From: Laetiporus sulphureus 93-53
Lineage: Eukaryota; Basidiomycota; Agaricomycetes; Polyporales; Laetiporaceae
Reading direction: 5' to 3'
Assembly (NCBI RefSeq): GCF_001632365.1
Contig: NW_024468538.1
Coordinates: 1 to 64,000 of the forward strand
Length of the DNA stretch: 64,000 nucleotides
Shown here: positions 1-12,100 of the stretch, piece by piece
Numbering within the stretch: position 1 is the stretch's first letter
Layout: every line of letters starts with the position of its first letter
Made by a program: the position numbers and the translations under genes
The notes under the pieces: model-generated
Database searches by the model: none
What the model was told of the DNA's origin: nothing
Seen by the model: the letters and a program-made list of their open reading frames with translations, nothing else

Positions 1-3000
1 GCGATCATGTTGAAGCCGTCGACGGAGTTGACGGACACGGGGAGAGACTCGTACCCTCGTCATCGCAAGCGGGCCTCATGAGGGCAGCACAGCACCTGCT
101 CCGTCTCAAATGATGACACGAATGCGTCGGTGATTGCGCCAGACGTGGGCACGCGATATCCACAAGACGGCGAGGGAGCGTCTTGCAAAGCGGCAGTCTG
201 GCTGCAGCCGGAGAACTGCCAGTGAGCGTGTCCACATCAGCGGTCGAGCGGAGAGGGGCGTATATATGAGATAGCTCATTTAGACGAGTCCCAAATGCCG
301 TGATGCGGTCGTGCTACCTCGGAAAGATCGCATCCATCGGACAGAGCGATCTGGGAACGCTGATGACTAGCGCCAAACGCGGGCTTGCGAGAATCTACCG
401 TGCGAGGGACGTGACCTGAATGTAGCGACTATGCGCTGGGCAGCTGACGATCAGGATGGCGTCGGGGAAAGCATCCTTGCAACGGCAACGCGCTGTCTGC
501 AAAATAGCTGTGCATGTGAGTGGTTGTGCCTAGAGTGGGTATGCGATACGCACACCATATCTTGCAAAGAAGCGGTGGGCCGAGGCCGGAAACTTGCAGT
601 TGGCGTATCCGCATCAGCATCCGAGTCAAGAGCAACCTCGGGCTGGAAATGCCAACTAGGCGCCAGACCTCGACATGTAAAGACTACAGGATGGGCCGGG
701 CGACGGACATGTCCCGAATGCATTGGCCATGGGGTGGAAAGCCGAGCATCGTAACAGCCCTGGACGACTGTGTTGAAGCTGTCGGCGCTACGCGTACTGA
801 CTGGGAAAGGTCTCGCGTCGGTTAGTGTGGTGAGTGGAACACGTCCGCGGTGGCGTCAGACACGGGCACCGCAATGGTACATCTCGCGAATTCGGTGGTC
901 TCCTGCTGGCAAGCCGACTTTCGCAGCGGTCTTCTCGCGAGCGCGCTAAAGCCGTTAGAAACTGCCTATACATATTTTTCGCTGCCTGATAGTATGAAGG
1001 TGTCGATAATGTTGTGCGCTGGCGATCGAGACGGGCGATCGTGAATTATTGACCGAGCGCGGGAGAATGCGACCGGCGTTCTCAACGAGGACTCCGCTAC
1101 TTCATCGTTGCTCGATTCACGGGCTGAAATATTGCAGGCGGCGAGAACGTGTCTATATATCAGGAGACGTGAGCGCAAGCCAGGTGATCAATCGTTGTGT
1201 GCACTTACAGTTTGAGACGGTGCGAAACCGAGGCAGGAGGTGCGGTCGGGCTTACTTATGCACACGCCGCACGATTACCGGAAAACAAATTGGTCAGCAA
1301 CGACGGGACATGAGCAGGACTCACCGAACATGGCCACGGCGAGCGAGGGGTGCGTGGACTCTACGGCGGGCATTCAGGGCCAGTGCAAAACGAGGGTGGA
1401 GGAGACGACGACGTGCATGTGAGGGGTGAGAAGGCAGATGTGAGGAGGGGAGGGGAGATGCGAGGAGCGAGGTAGATAATGCCCGCCGTCTCAAGCTTTT
1501 CTCACCAGGCATGCCGTATCACACAGGAAGTCTTCTGAAGAGTCAGCAGGCAATGCTGCCGGTGCCGTGCATTTGGCAATTGCAACATTCCTTGGGCCAG
1601 ACCAATGCCAGCGAGAGAAGGTCACTAAATGGGCTCACCTGCATGCTCTGAGCAAACTTAAAAACAGGACGGATACTTGAAAGACTAGAGGGTACACAGT
1701 ATGGGTCACGGTGAGGAATGCGATTATACGGATGTTTCATTCGAGCACAAGCCATCACCATTGCGAGTGTAGAGCATTCGCTCGGCGCCTTACCGCGTAC
1801 TGCTCCAACGAGCTTCTCGAATGGTCCACGACCCGAGAACGGTCTCACGAGAGTCAATAGAAGGCAGTTCAAATGTGAGTGTACATGCAGGAGAATAAGT
1901 GCAATGTGCCGAGGTTGGGCCTCCTCCGTGCAGACTGGGGCTAGTTCGTTAATGAATGCCAATTGTGGCTCCTGAGATGCACCAGAAGTCATTCGAAGTT
2001 ATACGTATATTAATAATCAGACCTTGGAGAACCAAGAAGGCCGGGCATCAAGGGGAATGCACCCACGAGATTGCCTTCGCGCGACAAGACAGCCGTCGGA
2101 TTGATGGATCGCGCGCTGATCTGCAACGTTTCCTGTCACACGTCACTCATCGACGGGCCCAGAATCGACGAACCGAGCTGAGCTGACTGGGTCGACAAAA
2201 GTTCCTCGGAGGGAGCTCGGAGCTGTGAGATGATTCGCAATGTCGGCGTGGGTGCGGCCAACTGAAATTAAACCCTATCCTGGAATTTGGAACCCCGCTA
2301 TGGTGGCGGTGGCCCTCTATGCTTGAGCTTGCTCCTGCACAGATCGGCTGTACGCCGGCCTGGATGTCAAAACGGGTACTGCCAAGCTTCGTGTCCTGTG
2401 CCACTCTGACCAGCCTTGCACAACATCGAGCAGGTGATGCATAGGTACCCAGTCAAAGAGCTGTTAATTCAATTTGTGCCGGCGATTTTCGCATCAATGA
2501 GAATCATATCGGACAACGCACCTGAGCAGAGTCATCCAGAAAGAAAGAAGATGATACGGCATGGTAGATATAATAGCGATATTCTGATGTGAACTTTACT
2601 GCAGCCCATCAGAACGAGATGCGGATGCATCCACGAGAGTCGGATTCAAATCCAGAACATCTCTGAGAGGTCTACCATGCAATGCCGCCCTCTATGACAA
2701 ATTTGAGAGTGATCTGACTCACCTTGTTCACGCCCGTTCCTGTGAACACTTTTTACCCCGCACCTCTTCCTCCCTCTCAGCTTTTCCCTCCCTGTTCCTC
2801 CATACCATGCTCTCCCTATTGTATAAGCTCAGATCCTTGCTGGGACAGCTTATCTGTGTCTGTCACGGTGGCCCTGACCATGCAAGCGAGATCTCCAAGT
2901 TCAAGAAATGTAGAGCGTCGGACCAGTGAGCGTGTTGCTGTGTTGCACCAGTCAGTCTCAGAGGTAGATGGTATGTCCGTAATGCCTAACGGTCTAGGAG

Positions 3001-5500
3001 CCCGGTAGAGTGCGAGTATGACTGAGTTGGGACGCGTCAAGGGCGCGTCGAGACAAAGGCGCTCGACGGGCAATGTCATCACGTGAGCGCGAGCAGGACG
3101 GGATGTTCTCTGGCTCGCGGCTCGACATTGGCTCATTTCTTCGTGCCATGCAACCATTGCGCGCTCGACTGCTTGTGCCCACTTACTCCCAGATCAACGC
3201 ACTTCTAGCGTCATCTTCTGGACACTCGCACTCATGCGGCGCATATGAAATCAATGTCTCGCATGCGACTGGGCATTCTGAAGGTTCAACAGCTTGACCA
3301 GGTCCGCTTTTGCTTAACTTGCTTGTCTTTGATTCGTGATGGGGCATCGGAATCTGGGAGACATTCGAGGTAAGTCTAGATGGGCCAGACAGCTTCTGAT
3401 CGGTCCATCCATTCACTGACTGTCGAACCTCAAAACAGCGCAAATTTAGTAAGCAGAAGACGCGTCGAGGGGTACACCAACTGTCAGCCTGTACCGTCAA
3501 CGTTCCTCCCTCGACGTTCACATTTCACCTGGATATTGGTAAGGTCAGGCCCAAGATATTCTTGATGCTCGCTCATTGTCACTAATCTGCTCTCACATAT
3601 GAGCTAGAGCGTTATCTCCTATGCATGCAGTGTGCCTCTCGATGGGCAGTTCCCCTCATCAGAGCATCCACGCTCAATACGACCGTTGAGAGGATGCAAG
3701 CATGGCTACCCGTAAATATGGCAATCTTACTGTGAGATACCGGCTCTGATGCTGTCGAAGCTTGTGAACTGACCTCTGGTTGCTCGAAGCAATAACGAAC
3801 ACAAGCCGGCCAAGCAAGCTTGCTGCACTTACCCGTCACCACGCCCTGCTAGCCACGGCTGGCACCGGAAGCCACAACGGTCGCAAACGCGCAAATGTAG
3901 GCATACCGACCGTAAGTTATCATGCTGACTCAAACCGTACTTGATAGTCGCTATCGCAGAGCTGTGCTCACGGGCTGAGAAATCTGCAATGGCTGTAGGT
4001 GCGTACATTTCGTGTGGATATTCCAAGCATGTCTTCCGGTGGGCAATAAAACAACATCGGGAGCCGCTTTTGCGCGAGATATGGCATCTGGGCTGCGGAA
4101 GATGGAGAGCGCGAAGCTATCAATTGCGCTCCCATTCAGACCGAGATTACCGGTGCGTGTCCTGCGCTGTTCGATGGAGGTGATTCTGACCACCTGCAGG
4201 TCTCGTGAATGCTGCGTTGAATAGCCACATTCAGACGGTGCGGGTTGTGTAAGAAGGCAAGCCTATAGGAGATCTGAACGGTCCCTGTTCACCGGACCGT
4301 CTAGCTCAAGTGCGTGCTGAGCAACAGTCCAGAGCGACGTGCGATGTTGCCACAGTTCACGGTCGTCGTGTGCCCATGGGTGACGGCAGCGGTGTTTTTC
4401 CGAGGTATGTACACATTCCCCCTTCATGCTTTTACCGCCTAGCTTATAAAATCATGCCTGCCATCGTGTCCCATCATGTTGTATTCACTCACTCGGTGAA
4501 TATCTGTGATTGGCAGCATTTGAGGGGCGATCGGAGTCACGTCGGGGAGAATGGCACGGAGGACGGCCATTTGACGAGTTGCGATAAATCCGCCAGGATC
4601 GGGGAGATGGATGAGGGTGAGTTGGTGATCTTATGATAGGGAAGGGAGGATGAAAGAGCTCTTCATGATGTATGTAGCAGCTAGAATACAACCCCGAGTA
4701 CTCGGTAATACCATCTAAGCCAGCTGTGGCCGTTATAAAAAGGGGAGTAATAACACTGTCAATACACCTGTTTATGCCCCATCCACTGTCCCTTCTCCTA
4801 TATTCCAGGCGGTCGTCTCGTCATCTGATTGACAAGCATTTGTATCCGTCCAGCCCACAGGAACCCCGGCCAGAATCCGACATGAGTGCGCCTAAACCCA
4901 CGAGGCGATGCATGCACCGGCCCTTCATATCGCTGAACACGCGCACGAATGCCCGTCCTCAGTCGGTGGACGGGCCCGTTCCAAAGGCGTCCTTTCTCAC
5001 GAGACATAGATTTGGGCTAAAGGCTATCCTACCACGAGCATCTCAATCGCAGCCTTAGCTTCAAAGTTCACGGAGCGGAATCACTGCTCAAGCGGCGCCG
5101 AATGTGATCTGAGACACGATCCCACTGGCAATGTGGCGACGGAGGAATTTGGCGATAGCCCCCGAGATTGTCCAAAGGCTGTGTGACCTTTGACGTGGCT
5201 TTGATCGTCAATGTGTGGTGCGTCCTAACAGATAAACATCAGCACGGCATAACATGAAGCAATTTTCAACGCACGTTACGGAGATTCTGCCATAAGATGC
5301 AAACGCGCTCAGGCAAGTTGGCCATCGCATTGAATTTTGCATTGAAGATCGAACCGCGTGTACAGTCTTAAGCGGGGCGATGCAATTGCAAAGAACCACA
5401 CACCCATCAAGTCGACCATTAGCCTCGAAAAGACCACAAACATAGCATTACCGAACAAAGCATTCGCACACATGGCTGACTCCCACACCAAGCGCAGTCT
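1..5500. other. Gene-free left edge with degenerate repeats
   Basis: I see no open frame here with family similarity or a credible intron pattern; the frames are short and overlap on both strands. The first kilobase holds diverged direct copies: similar words occur near 181-240 and 560-619 (TCTTGCAAAG followed by CGTRTCCRCATCAG), and a third related stretch lies near 775-910. It could be a decayed repeat or the far end of an intergenic region. Confidence 0.4.
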
Positions 5501-6937
5501 TCATTTCTTCGGAACCCTTTTGATTGGTCGCACAGCAGGCGCAATCACCGGCTTCTTGCTGAACAACTTCGCCCGGGTGCTCGCCAGTGAATACTCCCGA
5601 TTCTCGCCTTCCGCTGGCTCCGCGCTTGTCGACGGTAAGCTAGGGTGAGAGAGTGAGGAGGTGGTTTCCCGATTTCTTGACTGCTCCTCTGAACGCGATG
5701 CTGACCGAGCAAGGGGATTGGGTGCCTCGGGACCGTAGTTGAATTGTGATGGGAAGAAGATGCGAGGCATTGCCGATTCGTGTTTGCGCACAGACGGCTA
5801 TGCGTCCAATATCATGAGAAATGAGACCATTAGATGGACAAGAAAAACTAACTCACACTAGACTCGCTCCCTGATATCATCGGCGATGGTGGCCGTTGAC
5901 TGTTGCTCTGGCCATTGCCACGTTTTGTGATAGCAGTTGCCTTTGATAATACAGATTCAGATAGTCCGAATAAATTTGACTTTCGTCCTTGCGAGACGGA
6001 TGTCGGCGATGGCAGCCGCTGACTGTTGCTCTTGTCGTTGCGACGTTTTCTTGTAGCAGCTGCTTTCGATGGTAAGAATTCAGATAGTCCAGACAAATCG
6101 GGCTTCCGTCCTTGCGAGACGAATGTCGGCGACAGCCTGGCCTCTCTCCTCGGCTTCTTTTTGCGACCAGCCCACACAGTTCGCTCCAGAATTTCCGCTT
6201 GAAACTTGACAGCCTTGAGCGTTTTGCGTAGCGCAGGAATCAGATCATAGTATGGCATGCGATAGACCTCGAGGGTCGGGCTATGGATATATGTCCATTC
6301 TAAATAGATGAGGCACCACGGGGCAAATCAGAACATGAACCTCCGACAAATACGTAGCGAAACGCACCCGACAAGATCCACTTGTCTCCAATGTCTCCCT
6401 CTTTGAACACTATCTTCTTCCTCCCTTTCTCGTCCGTTTCGACGTCTGCTCCACGCGTCACGATCAATGAAATGGCCGTCTTCATCTTCAAGCCGACCTT
6501 TGATCGTACGACAGAGGATTTTGCCAACGACTTGCTCATCAATCGCACAAACGATACATTCAGCCTGGGTGATCCAGGGCCACGGGCTGGCGCCGGACTA
6601 TACGGTGGGTCAGGCCATGGGATGGTTACCTTCCAAAGCAACGCCTTGGGGACCGCGCGTAAAGCAAATCCCTTCGCTTTCGCAGTCGGAAACAAATGGC
6701 AAAGAAGCTTCTGCGGGGTTTTCGCAGCGGGATGGGTGGGATCGACCGGGCCAGTGAGGTTGCAGTAGTCCCCGAACAGCAACGGTTTGTATGTACCAGG
6801 AGTAGTGCGCCTGAACTATAGCATTCCATTCTCATCAGGCCCACTACATCAATAGCAGAGACTAGCAAGAGCCGTACGTTCAATGACCTGAGCTTGGAAG
6901 CTTTGGGAAGTCTACTAAGTTCGCGACATTTGTGCAT
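5501..6937 (-). CDS. Uncharacterised basic protein with RnpA-like stretch and C-terminal repeats
   Basis: The model has four exons (6937-6888, 6810-6368, 6299-5857, 5797-5501) with introns of 77, 68 and 59 nt that keep phase, giving 410 residues. I do not recognise a named family. A basic segment around residues 110-150 (SVVRSKVGLKMKTAISLIV, then TRGAD) and a later strand-helix (WTYIHSPTLEVYRMPYYDL, about residues 168-186) recall the order of elements in bacterial RNase P protein (RNR helix, then the final strand and helix). This is inference from pattern only. A tandem repeat of about 40 residues follows, then a Ser/Pro-rich tail ending in basic residues. The start at 6937 was chosen because only this ATG exon joins the next exon in frame. 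It is divergent from the F-box gene, 456 bp away. Confidence 0.72.
5896..6138 (-). repeat. Two-unit coding tandem repeat, about 120 bp each
   Basis: The units lie at 6138-6019 (40 codons) and 6018-5896 (41 codons). Both read as (L/P)SPT-VSQGRK, then a GLSE motif, an SKA motif and a basic end with SNSQR. A partial third unit (PPSPM) starts at 5895. The units stay in frame, so copy-number change would not break the gene. Confidence 0.8.
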
Positions 6938-7393
6938 GAGTGCAAGCGGTGACTGTGGCGCGAAGATGAGATGAAGCGCCCAAAGTGTGCATCCAAAGAA
7001 GGAAAGTGTATTCGGTCGTTCACTTTCTTGACGCGACAACGAGTACTACTAGGATGCTGAGCACTTCGAAGGCTTCTGCGTCTTCTACGGCTTAGGTTTG
7101 CAATATTCAGAAAATCACATAATTCTATGTTGCGCATTGATCTGTGCGGAGCCCGTCACGGCATCTGCCGGCATGCCATGCGATAATTTACTGATATTAA
7201 AAGCCTCCTTTGCCCCACATGCCATAAACTTCGACGGTCCTATGTGTGAACGGCAGGTACTTCGTCGACTGCCCTCTTCCAACTGCAGGTAGTACCTCAC
7301 CACTCGATATTCCTCGCTTGTGCTCATCCCATGAGACACTTCAGGACCCAGGTGCTGCGATTTTGACCAATTGGCCGTTGACAAGACGCGAGC
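6938..7393. promoter_or_regulatory. Divergent intergenic region (456 bp)
   Basis: It lies between two genes that start back to back and must hold both promoters. I see no distinctive element beyond ordinary AT-rich patches. Confidence 0.45.
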
Positions 7394-8572
7394 ATGCCAA
7401 CCTTTCCTACAGAAGTCTTCGAACACATCATCAGCTTCGTTTGGCCTGACAGACGAACATTGATTGCTTGCTCTCTGACCTGCCGAGCCTGGCTACCGCG
7501 GAGCAGGAGCAACCTGCTATACAGCATCGACCTGCAAACCGCGAAGGAGCTCCGTCGCTTCTCGCGCCTCATTACCGCACAGCCACAGCTCAATGATCGA
7601 ATTCGGGAGCTAAACATTGAGTCGAAGGACGGGAAGCTCGCCGGGTGCTTCCCCTTGATGCTTGCGCGGAAACTCACACGCGTCGAACATCTACGCGTAT
7701 ATCGACCAAAAGACCTGAGGATATTCAGCCAACTCTTCCTCACCACGATGGCGGCATTTACAACCATCACCAGGCTTGAACTCACGGCGATCATGTTCCC
7801 ATCGATAACAGTGTTCGTGTGCTTTGTCTCATCTCTACCTAATCTGACTGACCTCATCTGCGCGAGTGTGAGATGGTCCAACGAGGCCTCGAACTTGCCG
7901 CAATATGCCCATCCAGGGCGACGACTGAAGCTACGCCTTATCGCCTTCTCTTTCCCGATGTGGTCGACCGACTTCGTTGCTTGCCTGCTCACGATCATTT
8001 CCCTTGACGACTTTTACAGCCTCAATCTGCGCAAGGTATACTTGAAAGATATGGCTTTCATCAATCAATTACTAGAAGCCGTTGGGCCATCTCTTCGCCA
8101 GCTTGCAATAGGATATGAGGCTGTCGAAGTGGAAGATGGTGCGCATCCAGCTCCGTGGAAATAGTTATTGACATCAGGAACTCAAGTACTCACAGCACAA
8201 AAACTGAATCTAGCTTTGACTGATCAGCTCGAGTACATACATTTGGAATTCCGTGCGAAAGGAGACTGGATCTACGATGCCCTCTCGGAGGTCGCGCCCA
8301 CTCGCGTCCGTCAGGTGACGATCTGCTCTTGTGGCAAGTTCGGGCAAGCAGAGCTGGATCGGCTGCTTTGCGACCGCATAGACAAGTTATTGTCTCAGCC
8401 AAAATGGGCCAGCCTGCGACATGTCGTGATCGCATACTTTCCACACGTCCCGCCGAAGGCCTCGAACTGGCTGCGTTCTGAGATACCGCGACGGTTTCCC
8501 ACTCTATGGCCTCGAGCGTTGGTGCGAGTTGAGCAAGGTAGGGTTCGCTGCAATGCTTTTGATCCGTTCTGA
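7394..8572 (+). CDS. F-box-like protein
   Basis: Two exons (7394-8138, 8196-8572) flank a 57-nt intron whose removal clears an in-frame TAG at 8162-8164 and keeps phase; the product is 373 residues. The N-terminus (LPxEVFEHIISFV-like, DRRTLIACSLTCRAW, then LLYSIDL) is a typical basidiomycete F-box-like domain at about residues 3-50. It would bind Skp1 in an SCF ubiquitin ligase. The rest is leucine-rich and irregular, as expected of a substrate-recognition region, but the substrate cannot be read from sequence. Agaricomycetes carry large, fast-evolving families of these genes. Confidence 0.85.
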
Positions 8573-9103
8573 GAGCACTCATCTCGTCCCAGCGCGTGGT
8601 CACTGGTGGAAGTTAGATCCTGTACAAGAAGGATAAACACAATATCGACCACGATGCACCACTGTCGGAGTCACCGAGCGGGCATGGGGCCGCGCAAGGA
8701 TTTCACGCATTTTCCCTGAATGAGGAGCGGGGTAGGCCACGGGCGGTCTATAGATGAGTTGTGAATACAAGACTTGAGATGTCTCCGCGACAAATGGAAT
8801 AGGATGTCAAGAAGCATGCATGTGTCGTGATGATGAATGGCAGGCAAACGAATGTGCAGAAGAACAACATGACCAAGATGACAAGCAGACGCGGCGACGG
8901 CCACGCGCAACCAAAAACAGAAAGCAACGGGTGTGTGTATATCGTGTCATCCAGCAAAAACAACGGGGGATATTAGGAGTGACAATCAAGAGGAAACCAT
9001 AAGAGTCATGTACACGTAGATTCGCTAGAATATACACTGAACAAGAGAAGCATAATGTATGGACAGACGAATAAGGATAAGGTCATAACCAGCGACGTTA
9101 CGT
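8573..9103. other. Convergent intergenic region (531 bp)
   Basis: It is flanked by the 3' ends of the F-box gene and the Zn2Cys6 gene. I see no further gene; it presumably contains both 3' UTRs. Confidence 0.5.
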
Positions 9104-12100
9104 CTAAGACATATACTTATAATCGCCCCACAAATCTGCGTGAGCGTTCGGATCGGGTTGCAGCCATGTCTGCGAGCCGGGGATGTGCAGTTGGTGAGGG
9201 CGAGGGTGAGCTTGAGGCTGATAGTCGTGCGCTTGGGCTAGCGGTCTCGTTTGATCGGTCGCTCTAACATGCGGGCCATATGGCGGCGCGGGATGTGTTT
9301 TCTCGTAAGACATGTACTGAGAATCCGTCATGGAAGTCATGGGCACAGGAGCTCCTCCCTGCTGCTGCTGCTCGACATGTGCCGGATGAGTGAGGGCAGC
9401 CATCGGCGGTACGTTGTGATGGCCTACTGTCGTGCTATCGTACCCAGGCTGAGGTCCGGCAGGAGGCGGGCCAGGCGGCGGAGCATACTGGTAATAATGA
9501 GGAGTGGCCGGTCCCGTGCTATACGATGCAGACGCAGGACTGGGATGCGAGAGCGACGCTTCTCGCATCGTTTGATCATACATCGGTGCTCCCTGGGGCG
9601 AATCACCGAACGATTGAGAGCTGAATCTCCTCCGGTCCATGCTCGAGTCGTCACCAGAGTTATACTGCATAGGATATTCCTCCTGCTGCATATGCTCATG
9701 GACAGGAGTCTGAGGCGGGAGGGACGAGTATGCATCATAAGCGGCAATCCGAGGCGATGCTGACGGAAGAGGAGGCGGCGGAGGCAGAGGCTGTGAGTGA
9801 GCTGCAGGCGGTGCGGGCACCACTCCAGGCGTCGCACTCTCCATCCGCCTGATGCTAGCCGCAATGGACGGCGCATTGCTGGACACAGACGCCGTACGTG
9901 GCCGAGATGTCGATGGCGTCCCTGACGGCCGAGCACGGATCGGCGCCGGTTTCGCAGCCTTGTCTTTATCCTTCTCCTTGTCCCTCGCCAACTTCTTAAT
10001 ATCACCCTTTGGTCTACCGTCCACGGTAAACATATCCTTAGCAAATCCACCAAGTGATTTTGAAGGCGAAGACCTCGGCGGATCAGCCTTGACAGATGAT
10101 ACCGAGGCGCCCACGAACGGTAGGTGGAATCCGCTCTGCATCCTATCGTCATCGAGAGGCTCGCGCTTGCGCTTCGTCCCAGCGAGCGTGCTTCCAACAC
10201 GGTAGCCTCGAGCAGCTTCTGCCTTCCGCTTCATCATCTCGACGATCTTGATCGCGTCGCTCCTGTTGCCCTCCCCACGAACGCCCTCAACGCCCACTCT
10301 CGACGCCCCAAGCTCCTTCATCACCTCCAGCGAAGACGACACGCTCTTCATAGCCTCCATAGCGAGGAGCGTAGTCGGTTGCTGGATGACCGCATGCGCA
10401 CACACAACAGCCGCATCGAACAGCGTTCTCCCAAAGTCATAAAAATCGAACGCCGCAGGCCGCGTATTCCGCCACACAACATGCAGCATACGGGACGCAT
10501 ATATGATCAGATGCGCAGCATTGATCGTGCCAAGCACAGCCTGGGAACACGACTTGCCCGCACTCGTGCCCTCCTTGAGAAACGGCAGGTAGAGCTTGAG
10601 GATCAGGCGGTTCGCCAGAATCGCGAGCTCGCACTTCTGCGCTTGCAAGAACGGCGGCACGCCCGGCGACGGCGTCCATGGTTGCGACCAATCGTGGCCG
10701 AGCTCCAATCGGAACGCGGGCGGGAGCTCTGCCAAGAACGTCTGCACGTCCGTTTCGAACGCGGCCGCCTGGTCCAACGAGAGCTCCGCAGGGTCTCCTG
10801 AGAGTGGATCCCTGAACGTGTGCTTCTTGACATTCTTAACCAGCTGCGCGAGCCTGCCACGGACACAAGGGAAGAGAATGGGTTCTCGTGAGCACGCGTT
10901 CCCAGCACCGGCGAGACCGAGAGCTTCTCTCACCTGCACTTCAGCGAGAAGTATGCTGTTCCCTTCTCAGCACCTTCGCCGGTTGACGCGGTGGGTAACG
11001 ATAACGAAGAGGGCGTGAACTGCTCCTCGTCAACATCCGCAGGCATCCGCGTCGTAAACGAGTTGTCCGGAATGAGCGGAAGGTGGCCCATACAGTCTGA
11101 TATGAACCTGAAGAAAATCGAGCGTCAGCAACAAGCACAGCTTATCTGCCGCACAACGCACAGGTCATAGTAAAACACATCCCACCAAATCCTCCTCCTC
11201 GTCTCAGCCTCAAACAGGTTGTACGTTCCCGGGAACTCGTCGGGATCAATAGCAAGACCCATCATGCGCGCAACGTTGATCATTTTCCCCACCTGCACCA
11301 AGTATCAGTCAATCAGCATCACCGTCCTGACACCCGAGCGCATCACACATCACAATCACAAAACCATCCCATGACGCCGGCAGAAGCAACCGAGACGACA
11401 CCAACTCACCAGCGGGAACACACCCTGCGCGACGCTCATCTGCCCATCATGCAGGTGGTACAGGATCTGCAGGATCATCGCGATCACCGCGTCCAGATCG
11501 TACAGCGACGTCTTCTCGAACAGGCCCAGCGCCTGGTCCGCCAACGCGAACAGCGCCGCGGGGTCCGCCTCGTCTTCCTTCACCTGCGCTTGCGCTTGTG
11601 ATGCTGACGAAGATGACGACGACGAAGCTGTTGATGGCCGGTCTGTCGACTCTTGCGGTTGTGACGGGTTCGCAATGGCACTCGTGCTATTGCTCTTGCA
11701 CACCAGCGCGCCCAGCGCGAAGGCCGCACACGAAGCCGCGAAGAAGCTCAACGTCGGTTTTGGCGAATTGCCCGCCCCGTGCTGCTGCCCCGCGCCCGTC
11801 TTCGCATTTGCCTTGCCCTTCCCGACCGGCGGTGGTGGCTGGCCAAAGAACACCTCCCGCGCCAGCGCAGCCTTGGTCTGGCTGCCGGGATCTGTGCTGG
11901 CCGCAGTCAAACTCAACGCACTCGGCGAAACCGAGCCAGCCTCTCCCCAGGCGAACATTGCATCAACCCGCTGAGCAAAGTGACGCACATTAAAGCACGG
12001 ATGAAGCATCATCGTTTCCTCCAATGCTCGCATGTACTTCGGACGCAGCTCCTTCGCGGGCAAATGGGCGAGCAGCTTGGCTGTGACTTGAGGTGGCTGT

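Noticed and set aside
5474..5648. Plus-strand frame starting MADSHTKRSLHFFGTLL
   Set aside because: Antisense to the last exon of the 5501-6937 gene, which has consistent splicing across four exons.
9424..10200. 258-residue open frame on the minus strand
   Set aside because: Alternative frame of the Zn2Cys6 C-terminal exon, Arg/Leu-rich shadow.
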